NCBI RefSeq assembly: GCF_003363715.1 | Contig: NZ_QREV01000003.1 | Span: 118,619 to 182,618, forward strand | Direction: 5' to 3' | Source: Parabacteroides acidifaciens | GTDB taxonomy: Bacteria > Bacteroidota > Bacteroidia > Bacteroidales > Tannerellaceae | DNA: 64,000 nt | Shown here: positions 16,700-25,486 of the stretch, in pieces | How the letters are laid out: the number at the start of each line of letters is the position of its first letter | How positions within the stretch are numbered: position 1 is the stretch's first letter | The notes under the pieces: model-generated | Database searches by the model: none | What the model saw: the letters and a program-made list of their open reading frames with translations, nothing else | Told to the model about the DNA's origin: nothing | Program-made: the position numbers and the translations under genes

Positions 16700-17083
16700 A
16701 TGACAGAGATAAGAAACAAGTCAGGAGGTCGCCCGGCAAAGAACCGGATAGACAAACAAAAACGGGTAGTCAGTACAAAGCTGACAGAGTTACAGTATTA
16801 CGCTATCAAGAAGCGAGCCGGAGAATCCGGTCTGCCTATTAGCGAATACGTCCGGCAAGCGGTTGTTTCGGCAGAGGTAACGCCCCGGCTCAATAGACAG
16901 GATGCAGACACTATCCGCAAATTAGCAGGAGAAGCGAACAACCTCAACCAGCTTGCACACCGAGCCAATGCAGGAGGTTTTGCGCTCGTGGCTGTGGAGC
17001 TTGTGAAACTGAAAAACAGGATTATTGAAATCATAAACCAGTTAACGGATGATTGGAAAAATAAAAAAGGGAAGCGGATTTAA
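16700..17083 (+). CDS. MobC-like relaxosome accessory protein
   Basis: This basic protein (127 residues) resembles MobC/BmgB. It has a ribbon-helix-helix-like N-terminus (KRVVSTKLTELQYYAIKKRA, then GLPISEYVRQAVVSAE) and the MobC motif LAGEANNLNQLAHRANAGGF. It would bind the transfer origin and help the relaxase open it. The start at 16700 gives MTEIRNKSGGRPAKNRI, typical of the family. Its end overlaps the relaxase gene by 35 bp, so the two are translated together. A candidate oriT lies directly upstream. Confidence 0.88.
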   Translation: MTEIRNKSGGRPAKNRIDKQKRVVSTKLTELQYYAIKKRAGESGLPISEYVRQAVVSAEVTPRLNRQDADTIRKLAGEANNLNQLAHRANAGGFALVAVELVKLKNRIIEIINQLTDDWKNKKGKRI

Positions 17084-17966
17084 AGGCTGTGTGAACTATG
17101 TACTCGGCAAGGAACAGGCAGCTTTGCTTCATGCGGAGGGAGTGTTAGCCGAAAGCAAGCAGGACATAATCCGTAGCTTCTGCATGCAAACAGAAATGAA
17201 TCCCGGTTTGAAGAAGCCAGTCGGACATATTGCGCTAAGTTATTCAGTAGTGGATGCCCCAAAACTAACAGACGAGAAAATGATACAGTTGGCACAGGAG
17301 TACATGCGTGAAATGAAAATCACCGATACGCAGTATATCATCGTGCGGCATCAAGACCGGGAGCATCCGCATGTACATATTGTATTCAACCGGATAAATA
17401 ATAACGGCAAAACCATTTCAGACAGCAACGATATGTACCGGAACGAGCAAGTTTGCAAAAAGCTGAAAGAAAAACACGGACTGTATTTTGCCAAAGGGAA
17501 AGAACAGGTGAAACAACACCGTCTAAGAGAGCCGGACAAAACGAGATACGAGATTTACACGGCTGTAAAGAATGAAATCGGAAAATCAAGGAACTGGCAG
17601 CAGTTACAGGAACAGTTAACGAAAAAGGGTATCGGCATCCAGTTTAAACACAAAGGGCAGACGGATGAGATACAGGGCATTTCCTTTTCTAAAGGTGAAT
17701 ACACGTTCAAAGGCTCGGAGATTGACCGCGGTTTCAGTTTTTCCAAACTGGATAAATATTTTGGGGATGCAGGATTGACAACAGCCGGAAGCAACAAGCA
17801 AACGATTACCGCACAAACACAGGAGCCAGCAATAAACAAAAGCGATAATTCGTTACTGGCAGGTTTAGGCGGTTTGTTTTCCGTTTCGTCCTCTCCGGTT
17901 GATGAAACGCCTGAAAATTCCGATTTGAGAAAGAAGAAGAAAAAGAAACGACAATTTAAGTTATAA
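17049..17966 (+). CDS. Relaxase/mobilization nuclease
   Basis: The protein (305 residues) is a relaxase of the MobA/VirD2 type. It begins MIGKIKKGSGFKGCVNYVLG with the catalytic Tyr in NYVLG, and has the metal-binding motif HQDREHPHVHIVFNRI (His triad). The C-terminus is Lys-rich (RKKKKKKRQFKL). It would nick one strand at the transfer origin so that a helper conjugative element can move it. At 305 residues it is near the usual length of Bacteroides mobilization relaxases such as BmgA. It overlaps mobC by 35 bp; the next gene starts 4 bp after its stop. Confidence 0.9.
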   Translation: MIGKIKKGSGFKGCVNYVLGKEQAALLHAEGVLAESKQDIIRSFCMQTEMNPGLKKPVGHIALSYSVVDAPKLTDEKMIQLAQEYMREMKITDTQYIIVRHQDREHPHVHIVFNRINNNGKTISDSNDMYRNEQVCKKLKEKHGLYFAKGKEQVKQHRLREPDKTRYEIYTAVKNEIGKSRNWQQLQEQLTKKGIGIQFKHKGQTDEIQGISFSKGEYTFKGSEIDRGFSFSKLDKYFGDAGLTTAGSNKQTITAQTQEPAINKSDNSLLAGLGGLFSVSSSPVDETPENSDLRKKKKKKRQFKL

Positions 17967-17970
17967 GCGT

Positions 17971-18696
17971 ATGGAAGAAAATTTGATTTTAGAGGGGCTT
18001 CTCTCTATGGTTACAGAACTGAAAGAAAAGCAGGAACAACAGGTGACACCAGCCAGTCGGGAGGAAACGATAAACCGACTGGATGTTATCGAGCAGCGTA
18101 TTTTGGAATTACAGAGGAAACCTACTATTCCAGAAAACATAGTGCAGGAGATTTTAAGTCAAATCGCCAGTATCAAGCAAGGACAGTCCGAGAACCAAAA
18201 ACAAGACCTTGAAGATATAAAGGGGCTTATCGTAGCTTCACACAGATATTTCAAGGAGAAACTAAAGATATTGTTTCCGGCTGACACGCAACAATCGGAA
18301 AAGGCAGAACCCGGTTCTTTATATGACAAAATTCTAAACCGGATTACTCCCTATCTACAACCGAAGTTCTTTCTTTTTTCAGCAGGAATACTCATTTGCC
18401 TTGTATCGTTAGTCCTGAATATCCGTTTTGCTGAACGGATGCAGCAGTTACAGGACAATGATATAAAATACCGTTATCTCTTGATGAAAGGAAAGGCAGA
18501 CGGTCGCAGTTTAGATTTGCTGGAAATGAATTTCAGCCGGAAACGGGATAATGCTTTTATTCAAAGCGTAACAGATACGGTTATAGATTTTGAATATCGT
18601 AGCCATAAGCAAGCGGAAGCGTTGGAACGTGCAAGGCTGTTGGACGAGCAAGCCAAACAGTTAAAAAAGGAAGCAGATAAGTTAGGAAAACCATAG
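17971..18696 (+). CDS. Membrane protein with coiled coils, mobilization operon
   Basis: This 241-residue protein follows the relaxase by 4 bp and is probably part of the mobilization operon. A predicted coiled coil (about residues 1-90) precedes a single membrane segment (FFLFSAGILICLVSLVLNI, about 132-150), and a second helical, Lys-rich region ends it (ARLLDEQAKQLKKEADKLG). Proteins of this layout accompany relaxases in Bacteroides mobilizable elements, often annotated MobB-like. It may anchor the relaxosome at the membrane near the coupling protein of a helper; that is inference. Confidence 0.7.
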   Translation: MEENLILEGLLSMVTELKEKQEQQVTPASREETINRLDVIEQRILELQRKPTIPENIVQEILSQIASIKQGQSENQKQDLEDIKGLIVASHRYFKEKLKILFPADTQQSEKAEPGSLYDKILNRITPYLQPKFFLFSAGILICLVSLVLNIRFAERMQQLQDNDIKYRYLLMKGKADGRSLDLLEMNFSRKRDNAFIQSVTDTVIDFEYRSHKQAEALERARLLDEQAKQLKKEADKLGKP

Positions 18697-18704
18697 AAAA
18701 GAGA

Positions 18705-18734
18705 GAGCCGGAGTAAGTGATACCCACCACTCCG
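18705..18734. terminator. Terminator between mobilization operon and HTH gene
   Basis: GCCGGAGT (18705-18712) pairs with ACTCCGGC (18727-18734), a perfect 8-bp GC-rich stem between convergent genes. Confidence 0.6.
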
Positions 18735-18745
18735 GCTTATCTGTC

Positions 18746-19075
18746 TTACTTCTTTTCCCCAAACTGCTTTTCAAAGTTACGGAGCATGACCGCATTAAAC
18801 CGTTCCTTGATGAACTTCCGGACATCCGAAGCCCGGTAATAGACTTTTCCGCTAATCAACATATAGGGAAGCTCGTTTTTGCTTCGCAGCCGTTGTAAAG
18901 TTCTGATGCTAACTTTGAACAACAGGCATAAATCCTGATTATCCAGTAGGTTATCATCTTCGGACAGCACTTTATCTGCATTGCGCAATACCCGTACATC
19001 CTTGCAAAGCTCATCCAATTTGTCAAATAGCTTTTGCATCCATTCCTTGAAATCATAGTTTTCTATATACATATT
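18746..19075 (-). CDS. Helix-turn-helix protein, excisionase-like
   Basis: The protein (about 109 residues from MYIENYDFKEWMQKLF) has a helical N-terminus and a MerR/excisionase-like motif: LLDNQDLCLLFKVSIRTLQR (about residues 44-63) with the wing YMLISGKVYYRASDVRKF. It is related to the two HTH pairs of this window but stands alone. An ATG at 19099 would add eight residues. It lies between the mobilization genes and the broken RteC-like gene, both of which concern element control in Bacteroides. Confidence 0.78.
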   Translation of the reverse strand, partial: NMYIENYDFKEWMQKLFDKLDELCKDVRVLRNADKVLSEDDNLLDNQDLCLLFKVSIRTLQRLRSKNELPYMLISGKVYYRASDVRKFIKERFNAVMLRNFEKQFGEKK

Positions 19076-19202
19076 TGCTTCATTTTTCAGATTATACATT
19101 CTTGTTTGTCAATCGATTGATGAAGCAAAGTTCAGAAAACCAGTGCAAAGAAATTACGGGGTAGCACATGGAATCCCCTATAAATTAAAGCTAAGTTATT
19201 GA

Positions 19203-19815
19203 TTATCTATATCCTTTTTTATCATGTTCATTTCGGATAAGGTCAGATAGTCCATTAAGAAATTCGGTTATTTTGCCCGGCTTGCGCTTTATTACATCCT
19301 CATGCTTTTGGTGATAGTCTTTTAGTTGGACGTTAAACACCCATTCAAAGGCTTTAGATAAATCAGACAAGAAAGCTGGTTTGCCATTTTTATAGACGAT
19401 ACGTTTGGAAAGGAATAAACCGCTGATAATTTCCATTATATCAATCAGGTTTGTTTTGTCTGCCAAATAAAGAGGGGAAAAAGGTTGTTTGTTAAAGTGT
19501 GATTTGAATTGCTCCGGGTACTTGATACGCCATTCCACAAGGCGTATTTCATTGTTTAGTAGCCCAATCGCTTCATCAATGAGATACAAATAAGGCATTT
19601 TTTTCTTGCTCAAACCGCACATGATACGATTTAAGTCTATACAATCCGAAAGAAAGGTAGCGTAGTAAAACGCTATTATTCTGTTCATTAATACTAAAAT
19701 CAGCCAAGTGAATAGCCAATTCCTCAATAGCTTCCATAAATTCTGATACGGAAACTTTACGTTGTGAGCATTCCGATAATAATCGAAAGAAACTCAAATC
19801 TGATATTCTGTTCAT
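19203..19815 (-). pseudogene. RteC-like gene broken by a frameshift
   Basis: Two overlapping frames together make one RteC-like protein. The N-terminal part (19815 to about 19675) begins MNRISDLSFFRLLSE. The C-terminal part (about 19675 to 19203) carries the RteC-like core: SPLYLADKTNLIDIMEIIS, KAFEWVFNVQLKDYHQKHED and KRKPGKITEFLNGL. The reading shifts near AATAATAGCG at about 19670-19680. RteC proteins are regulators of excision in tetracycline-responsive Bacteroides elements. Loss of this gene may affect control of excision. A true programmed shift is possible but no clear slippery heptamer is present. Confidence 0.65.
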
Positions 19816-19859
19816 ACAATAGAAATACTAAATGTTTCTTTATTAAGCATATATATTTG

Positions 19860-20498
19860 TCATCCCATTAAATAGCATTCAAGTGAAGCTATTGAATAAA
19901 AAACATTCCCAGCATTGTGAGCTTCTAATTTTTGTGCATCTAAGCAAGAAGTTACCCATGAAGCAGATAAACATCGTATTCCAACTTCCCTACAAGACAC
20001 AATATCTGAAACTGTATCACCTATATATATCATTTCATCCGGTTGTAACTTATAATCTGCGAGCAATTCCCTAAAATTCTCTGCTTTATTATTTTTGAAA
20101 GGATTTCCAGTTTTTACTTTATCAAAACACGTGTCCATATTAAATTGACGTAATGTTATCGCACAGCTCTTTTCTCCTTTTCCTGTAACCAAAGCAATAA
20201 GAATAGATTTCTTTTTTAACTTCTCAATCAGTTCTGTTATACCGTCAAAAGGACGAGGGCACATTATATGCATTTGTTCGTATATCACGTAGAAGTCATC
20301 CAAAGCATTTTCCCAATTATAACCAACAAGTTTTTTTATCATCCCTTTTTCATTTAACCCAAAAGTTTCTAAAATATCATTTTCGGATACATCATTAAGA
20401 GTAACATAAGGAGTTACTGCCTTTCTTAAGGCTTTGAGGCACATGGGAATTGTATCTCCGATTGTACCGTCTAAATCAAAGGCTACTAATTTAATCAT
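19860..20498 (-). CDS. HAD-family phosphatase
   Basis: The 212-residue protein has the HAD motifs: FDLDGTIGDT (7-16, catalytic Asp8 and Asp10), the Thr motif ALVTGKGEKS (about 108-117), and YIGDTVSDI with the acidic pair. It resembles the phosphoglycolate phosphatase/pyrophosphatase subfamily with a four-helix cap. Substrate unknown. The gene begins 4 bp after the stop of the acetyltransferase, so both come from one transcript. Pairing of an acetyltransferase and a small phosphatase suggests modification of a sugar or antibiotic, but nothing here proves it. Confidence 0.85.
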   Translation of the reverse strand: MIKLVAFDLDGTIGDTIPMCLKALRKAVTPYVTLNDVSENDILETFGLNEKGMIKKLVGYNWENALDDFYVIYEQMHIMCPRPFDGITELIEKLKKKSILIALVTGKGEKSCAITLRQFNMDTCFDKVKTGNPFKNNKAENFRELLADYKLQPDEMIYIGDTVSDIVSCREVGIRCLSASWVTSCLDAQKLEAHNAGNVFYSIASLECYLMG

Positions 20499-20502
20499 AG
20501 CC

Positions 20503-21099
20503 CTACATTTGATTGATTTTCCGTATCACCCGGCAAGGATTTCCTACCGCCAAGCTATTTGCCGGAATATCTTTGGTTACAACACTTCCTGCACCAATCA
20601 CACTTTTTTGCCCTATTGTCACACCCGGTAAAATAATCACTCCACCCCCAATCCAGCAGCCATCCTCTATCATGACAGGGAGTGCAAAAGTTCGACGGAC
20701 ATATTTACAGCCATCCGGGGTTTCTGTCCATACAAGCCGTTCATTAAACTCTACCGGGTGGGTTGCCGTATAGATTTGCACATTAGGTGCTACCAGCACA
20801 TTGTTCCCTATGGTAATCTTATTGCAATCGACAAATGTACAACCAGTATTTACGGTGACATTATCACCGATATGTATATTGCATCCATAATCACATATAA
20901 ACGAATGACCGACAGAAACATTTGCGCCTATACTTCCAAACATTTCCTTTAGTACGGCATATTTTTCAGTCTTTTGTTCATACGGCAAAGAATTATATTT
21001 CATCAACAAGTGATGAGCTTTACTTTTCAAATCCATAAAAAACGGGTCGTGGCAATCATACCATTCACCTGCCAAACATTTTTCCATTTCAGTTTTCAT
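20503..21099 (-). CDS. Hexapeptide-repeat O-acetyltransferase (maltose/galactoside type)
   Basis: This 198-residue protein is a LacA/Maa-type acetyltransferase. The N-terminal helical part (KCLAGEWYDCHDPFF) is typical of the maltose/galactoside group. A left-handed beta helix follows: VSVGHSFICDYGCNIHIG, VTVNTGCTFVDCNKITIG and WIGGGVIILPGVTIGQKSVI. The catalytic His lies in IYTATHPVEF. It would transfer acetyl from acetyl-CoA to a sugar hydroxyl. A -7 box lies upstream, and an AraC regulator diverges from it, so sugar-responsive control is possible. Confidence 0.9.
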   Translation of the reverse strand: MKTEMEKCLAGEWYDCHDPFFMDLKSKAHHLLMKYNSLPYEQKTEKYAVLKEMFGSIGANVSVGHSFICDYGCNIHIGDNVTVNTGCTFVDCNKITIGNNVLVAPNVQIYTATHPVEFNERLVWTETPDGCKYVRRTFALPVMIEDGCWIGGGVIILPGVTIGQKSVIGAGSVVTKDIPANSLAVGNPCRVIRKINQM

Positions 21100-21122
21100 A
21101 AGCTATGATTTTAAATATATTG

Positions 21123-21130
21123 CAAAGTTA
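21123..21130 (-). promoter_or_regulatory. -7 box for the acetyltransferase operon
   Basis: The minus strand reads TAACTTTG, a match to TAnnTTTG, 24 bp before the start at 21099. Confidence 0.5.
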
Positions 21131-21209
21131 TACCGATTTTTCGGCTAATTTCAGGTATTATTTTTCGTTATTTTGGTATTAATCCGTTTTTTAGGGCTAT
21201 ATTTATGGC

Positions 21210-22049
21210 ATGAAAAGAGAAAACCTACATCAACCATTCGAAATTAGTTTTAGCGAGCTTGACGAATCCTTGCTAAAAGAGCATGAACATACCTTTTTTG
21301 AATTAGTATATATTCTTTCAGGAACAGGCATCCAATGGATTAACAACAATATGTTTCCTTATCATGACGGACATTTGTTTATGATTACTCCCGGAGATAC
21401 GCATTCTTTCGAAATCCATACAACAACTAAGTTTGTCGACATCAAGTTTAACGACATATATATACATTCTTCTGTTTTCGGTGCTGAAAATATCCAAAGA
21501 CTGGAGTTTATTCTTCAACATGCTAATCATCAACCCGGTTGTATACTAAGAAATAAAGTAGATAAGTTACTGGTGAAACCTATGATTGAAGCGATTATCA
21601 GGGAATATATTAACCGAAATTTATACAGCAAGGAGATTATAACACAAATAATTAATACGATTATTATTGTGGTAGCACGCAATATCGCAATGTTCTTGCC
21701 TGAACAGGTGGATGAATGCTCTGAGGACAAATCACTTGACATATTGCAGTATATTCAAGCAAACATCTATAAAACAGGTAAAATCAGAGCAAAAGATATT
21801 AGCCAACATTTTGGCATTTCGGAGAATTATTTAGGACGATATATCAAAAAACATACTAATGAAACTATGCAGCAATACATTTTAAACTACAAACTAAAGT
21901 TAGTAGAAAATAGATTATTGCATAGTCAAATGAGAATTTGTGAAATCGTTGAAGAATTGGGATTTACCGATGAGAGCCATCTTAATAAGTTTTTCAAAAA
22001 GTATAGAGGATGCAGCCCCTCTAATTTCAGAAAGAACAATTTGAAGTAA
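21210..22049 (+). CDS. AraC-family transcriptional regulator
   Basis: The protein (279 residues) has an N-terminal cupin-like ligand domain (EHEHTFFELVYILSGTG, MITPGDTHSFEI). The C-terminal double helix-turn-helix of the AraC family reads RAKDISQHFGISENYLGRYI then RICEIVEELGFTDESHLNKF and ends FKKYRGCSPSNFRKN. It diverges from the acetyltransferase/HAD operon with about 110 bp between, and probably controls it in response to a small molecule. The next gene downstream has its own promoter box. Confidence 0.9.
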   Translation: MKRENLHQPFEISFSELDESLLKEHEHTFFELVYILSGTGIQWINNNMFPYHDGHLFMITPGDTHSFEIHTTTKFVDIKFNDIYIHSSVFGAENIQRLEFILQHANHQPGCILRNKVDKLLVKPMIEAIIREYINRNLYSKEIITQIINTIIIVVARNIAMFLPEQVDECSEDKSLDILQYIQANIYKTGKIRAKDISQHFGISENYLGRYIKKHTNETMQQYILNYKLKLVENRLLHSQMRICEIVEELGFTDESHLNKFFKKYRGCSPSNFRKNNLK

Positions 22050-22098
22050 ACCATATACATATCCTTGTTTTTAGAGTTATTGAAACAATAGAAATGAC

Positions 22099-22106
22099 TA
22101 TTTTTG
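22099..22106 (+). promoter_or_regulatory. -7 box of the AlbA_2/PARIS-like operon
   Basis: TATTTTTG fits TAnnTTTG, 15 bp before the ATG at 22121. No comparable box was seen before the second gene. Confidence 0.55.
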
Positions 22107-22120
22107 CATTATATTTATAG

Positions 22121-23506
22121 ATGTCTATGACAAATACAGAAACCATACAATCACTCATCAATAGCGGAGAAGGCTATAATGTAGAATTTAAAGTTCGTGT
22201 TCCTTCAAAAGTTCGTGAACTAACAGAGGAAATTTGCGCTTTTGCTAATGCCGACGGAGGATATTTACTCATTGGTGTAGATGATAACGGTCAGATTATT
22301 GGCACAGATTTAGAGAATGACAAACGTTCAGCCATTCAAGGCTCTATCAGTGAAATATCCCCGGTTCTTCATTGTGAGATGTATGCGGTAAGTATAGAAG
22401 ATAAGACAGTTTGGGTAATTGATGTTCCGTCAGGTAAAGATAAACCTTATATATTTTCTGGCTCTATCTTTGTGCGTGAGGGAGCAAACTCACAGAAACT
22501 TCGCACTATCGAAGAAATGCGCAGCTTTTTTCAAGAATGCAACAAAATCTTTTTTGATGCTATCCCTTGCTCATGGTTCAACATCTATACAGATGCAGAC
22601 GAACAAGCGATAAAAGACTTTCGCACGGAAGCAAAGTTAAGCCCATCGACTGCCAACAAACAGATTTTTGAGAATTTGGAACTGTTTACTGATAAAGGAG
22701 TAGCCAAGAACGGTGCAGCCATGTTCTTTGGAAAACAACCTGAACGAAAATTTCCACACGCAGTAACAAGATGTGTCCTTTTCAAAGGAACTACTAAGGT
22801 ATATATCATAGATGATAAAACCTTTGGCGGTCCACTATATCAGCAATATTTGCAGGCTATGGCATGGCTGGAAAGCAAACTGCAAGTAGCTTATAAAATT
22901 GAGGGAGCAGGACCAAGAGAAGAAATTTGGGAAATTCCTCTTACTGTGTTCAAAGAAGCCATTATTAACGCTCTCTCACATCGTGATTATTACGAACAGG
23001 GAGCAACCATTACAATAGAAATGTTTGATGACCGGGTAGAGGTTTCTAATCCCGGAGGGCTTTTGCCTATCGTAGCTAAAGATTTCGGGCACAAGAGTAT
23101 GACACGTAACCCCTTAATCTTTGGATTATTTACCCGCATGCATTTGGTTGAAAGGGTAGCATCTGGCATTCCCCGTATGCAGGAAGCTATGAAAGAAGCC
23201 AATCTTCCTGAGCCTGAATTTCATACGGACGGGATGTTTACGGTTATATTCAAAAGAGGTATCAGTATCAAGAATGATACTGTAAATGATACTGTAAATG
23301 ATACTGTAAACTCAAAAGAACAAGAAGTTCTAAATATCATCAAGCAATATCCGGGACTTAATTCGTCTAAGATAGCAGAGTTAATAAACAAAAGTATACC
23401 TACGGCTAAACGCTACTTAAATTCTTTAGTAAAATTAGGATTGATAGAGTTTAAAGGGGCTCAAAAGACAGGTGGGTATTTCACAAAATATAATACAAAA
23501 ATATGA
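22121..23506 (+). CDS. AlbA_2 (Schlafen-like) domain protein with GHKL ATPase and winged helix
   Basis: The protein has 461 residues in three parts. An AlbA_2 domain comes first (NVEFKVRVP, 20-28; EEICAFANADGGYLLIGV, 36-53). A GHKL-type ATPase follows (NALSHRDY, 283-290; VSNPGGL, 308-314). After a linker of three NDTV repeats, a winged helix (LNSSKIAELINKSIPTAKRY) closes it. Such proteins (COG2865) are presumed nucleic-acid-binding regulators or defence factors; Schlafen relatives cut tRNA. Its stop overlaps the next gene as ATGA, so the two are coupled. A 65-bp piece of a related gene is found at 27815-27879. Whether it acts as a regulator or a sensor for the downstream protein is unknown. 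Confidence 0.82.
   Translation: MSMTNTETIQSLINSGEGYNVEFKVRVPSKVRELTEEICAFANADGGYLLIGVDDNGQIIGTDLENDKRSAIQGSISEISPVLHCEMYAVSIEDKTVWVIDVPSGKDKPYIFSGSIFVREGANSQKLRTIEEMRSFFQECNKIFFDAIPCSWFNIYTDADEQAIKDFRTEAKLSPSTANKQIFENLELFTDKGVAKNGAAMFFGKQPERKFPHAVTRCVLFKGTTKVYIIDDKTFGGPLYQQYLQAMAWLESKLQVAYKIEGAGPREEIWEIPLTVFKEAIINALSHRDYYEQGATITIEMFDDRVEVSNPGGLLPIVAKDFGHKSMTRNPLIFGLFTRMHLVERVASGIPRMQEAMKEANLPEPEFHTDGMFTVIFKRGISIKNDTVNDTVNDTVNSKEQEVLNIIKQYPGLNSSKIAELINKSIPTAKRYLNSLVKLGLIEFKGAQKTGGYFTKYNTKI
23273..23308 (+). repeat. Three perfect 12-bp tandem repeats inside the gene
   Basis: AATGATACTGTA is repeated three times without error and encodes NDTV three times. The unit is a multiple of three, so changes in copy number would lengthen or shorten the linker between the ATPase and the winged helix without breaking the frame. 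Confidence 0.9.
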
Positions 23507-25410
23507 CGAAAGACGAATTATCAAAATACATCAATACTGCTATTTCAAATGTTGACTTTATAAGCAATATTTGCGCTGAACTAAAGATTAACGATAAAAA
23601 TGTCGAGTTTTTTCAGAATGTATTAATAGCTAAGAACTATCTATCAATAGTTTTTACGGATTTAGCAAATAATATAATACCTGTTCTATTTTACGATAAA
23701 ATTTTTCATAACATAGAAGAATTGAAACTTGATGTGCTACTCTCTAATCAAATGTTTAGGCAAAAAGATAAAACCACTATTGATATTTCAAGACTTAAAA
23801 ATTTATTAGCTCAATGTGATTTAAAAAAATCGTATAGCTTTTTCTCTACATATAAATTCTATAGTAGTCTTCATTTTTTTCAGGATAATATTGTTATAGT
23901 AGGAGCTAATGGATGTGGAAAATCCACTTTATCATCAATGCTAAAAGACACAATTGATGAAAGAGATGGTGTAGTCATTCCAGCACAAAAGCTACTGATT
24001 GTTCCAACATTTGATAATACACCCAATTTTAATAGTTCATCCAAAGAGTATGAAGAATTTGAGAAAAATTACACAGATAGTAAAACAACATATAATGCTT
24101 CTCAAAGTAATGATATTCCCTATAATGACACACAACGATATGGTCGAGAATATAAGGTCGTACTAAAAAAATTATTAGCAGATAGAGGCTACATCAGAAA
24201 TATTTTTTGCAATAAAATACAAAGAGGAGAGTCTCCTAGTAGTAATGATTTGTATAGTAAGTTAGATAAAGCTATTGATATATGGAATTCTTTGATTGAA
24301 CATCGAACTATGTTTTGCGATGACAATAATCAAATACAACTAAAAACAAAAGATACTGATGAAATATATCCTGCTTACAAAATGAGCGATGGGGAAAAAA
24401 TCATACTCTATTTAATAGGACGTGTCTTATTGGCTCATGCTAATGCGCTAATTATTATTGATGAGCCCGAGATATATCTTCACAAAGCAATTGTAAACAA
24501 GCTATGGGATAAACTGGAAGCTGAAAGAAATGATTGCTTATTTGTCTATTTAACACATGATTTAGATTTTGCTTCAACAAGAGAAGCTTACAAATACTGG
24601 ATTAGTTCTTTTAGACATCCTATGTTTTGGACATTTGACCCCATTCCTAAAAATGGCATACCAGAAAATCTTTTGATGAAATTATTAGGGAGTAGAAAAA
24701 AAATATTATTCTGTGAGGGGAAAAAAGGAAGTTGGGATAAACAAATATACGAAATATTATTCCCGGAATATACTATAACTCCATTAGAAACATGCAGCGA
24801 TGTTATCAATTATACGCGGGCATTTAATAAGATACCCAATAAAGATAGTGAAGCATTCGGAATAATAGACCGAGATTTTAGAGTTGAAGAACAAATAGAA
24901 AAACTAAAGATTGAAAATATATATTCATATTTTGTAGCAGAAATTGAAAATCTTTTCTTATCAGAGCAATTTATTATAGAATACGAAAAGTTCAAAAACG
25001 AAGAAAACAAAGTAGAAAAAATTAAAGAAAAAATATTTTCTCTGCTTGAGAAGCATAAAAAATTGCAAATTTCAAATTACGTATCATCGTATATTAATTA
25101 TTGTTTTAAAGAGTCCCATATAAAAAAAGGAAACACAAAAGAGGATGTTATTTCTAACTATAATATTTTTAATGAGAAAATAAAAATTGAAGAATGGTTT
25201 AGTGATAGAGAAGCTTTAATTGATAAAGTAATTCGTGAAAAAGATTACAAGAAAGCCATTTTGCTATACAATAACAAAGGGCTGCATTCAGCAGTTGAAG
25301 ATGTACACGGACTAAAACCAAATACATATAGAGAAAAGGCTCTATCTTTTTTGAGAAATAGTGAAGTAGCAAAACAAATTCTCAAAGCCTATTTTCCAGA
25401 TATTGTATAA
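23503..25410 (+). CDS. Single-chain PARIS-like protein: AAA15 ATPase fused to DUF4435 TOPRIM
   Basis: The protein (635 residues) joins two known PARIS parts in one chain. The ATPase has Walker A GANGCGKS (134-141), signature MSDGEK (294-299), Walker B IIIDEPEIYLH (317-327) and switch THDLDF (351-356). The TOPRIM half (DUF4435) has ILFCEGKKGSWDK (401-413, Glu405), GIIDRDF (453-459, Asp456 and Asp458) and AEIENLFL (479-486). In PARIS, AriA senses an anti-restriction protein and releases AriB, which cleaves tRNA; a fused form is also known. The N-terminal 120 residues are not recognised. The gene is strongly AT-rich, unlike the core genome, and follows the AlbA_2 gene with a 4-bp overlap. Confidence 0.85.
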   Translation: MTKDELSKYINTAISNVDFISNICAELKINDKNVEFFQNVLIAKNYLSIVFTDLANNIIPVLFYDKIFHNIEELKLDVLLSNQMFRQKDKTTIDISRLKNLLAQCDLKKSYSFFSTYKFYSSLHFFQDNIVIVGANGCGKSTLSSMLKDTIDERDGVVIPAQKLLIVPTFDNTPNFNSSSKEYEEFEKNYTDSKTTYNASQSNDIPYNDTQRYGREYKVVLKKLLADRGYIRNIFCNKIQRGESPSSNDLYSKLDKAIDIWNSLIEHRTMFCDDNNQIQLKTKDTDEIYPAYKMSDGEKIILYLIGRVLLAHANALIIIDEPEIYLHKAIVNKLWDKLEAERNDCLFVYLTHDLDFASTREAYKYWISSFRHPMFWTFDPIPKNGIPENLLMKLLGSRKKILFCEGKKGSWDKQIYEILFPEYTITPLETCSDVINYTRAFNKIPNKDSEAFGIIDRDFRVEEQIEKLKIENIYSYFVAEIENLFLSEQFIIEYEKFKNEENKVEKIKEKIFSLLEKHKKLQISNYVSSYINYCFKESHIKKGNTKEDVISNYNIFNEKIKIEEWFSDREALIDKVIREKDYKKAILLYNNKGLHSAVEDVHGLKPNTYREKALSFLRNSEVAKQILKAYFPDIV

Positions 25411-25472
25411 TAATTAACCATTCTCAAATATCATATATTCGCTAAAAAATTATTTGTTTTTAAATATAGTCT

Positions 25473-25480
25473 TATCTTTG
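25473..25480 (+). promoter_or_regulatory. -7 box of a candidate small RNA
   Basis: TATCTTTG fits TAnnTTTG. A TTTG at 25453-25456 could be the -33 element, although the 16-bp spacing is shorter than usual. Confidence 0.4.
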
Positions 25481-25486
25481 TCCTCA

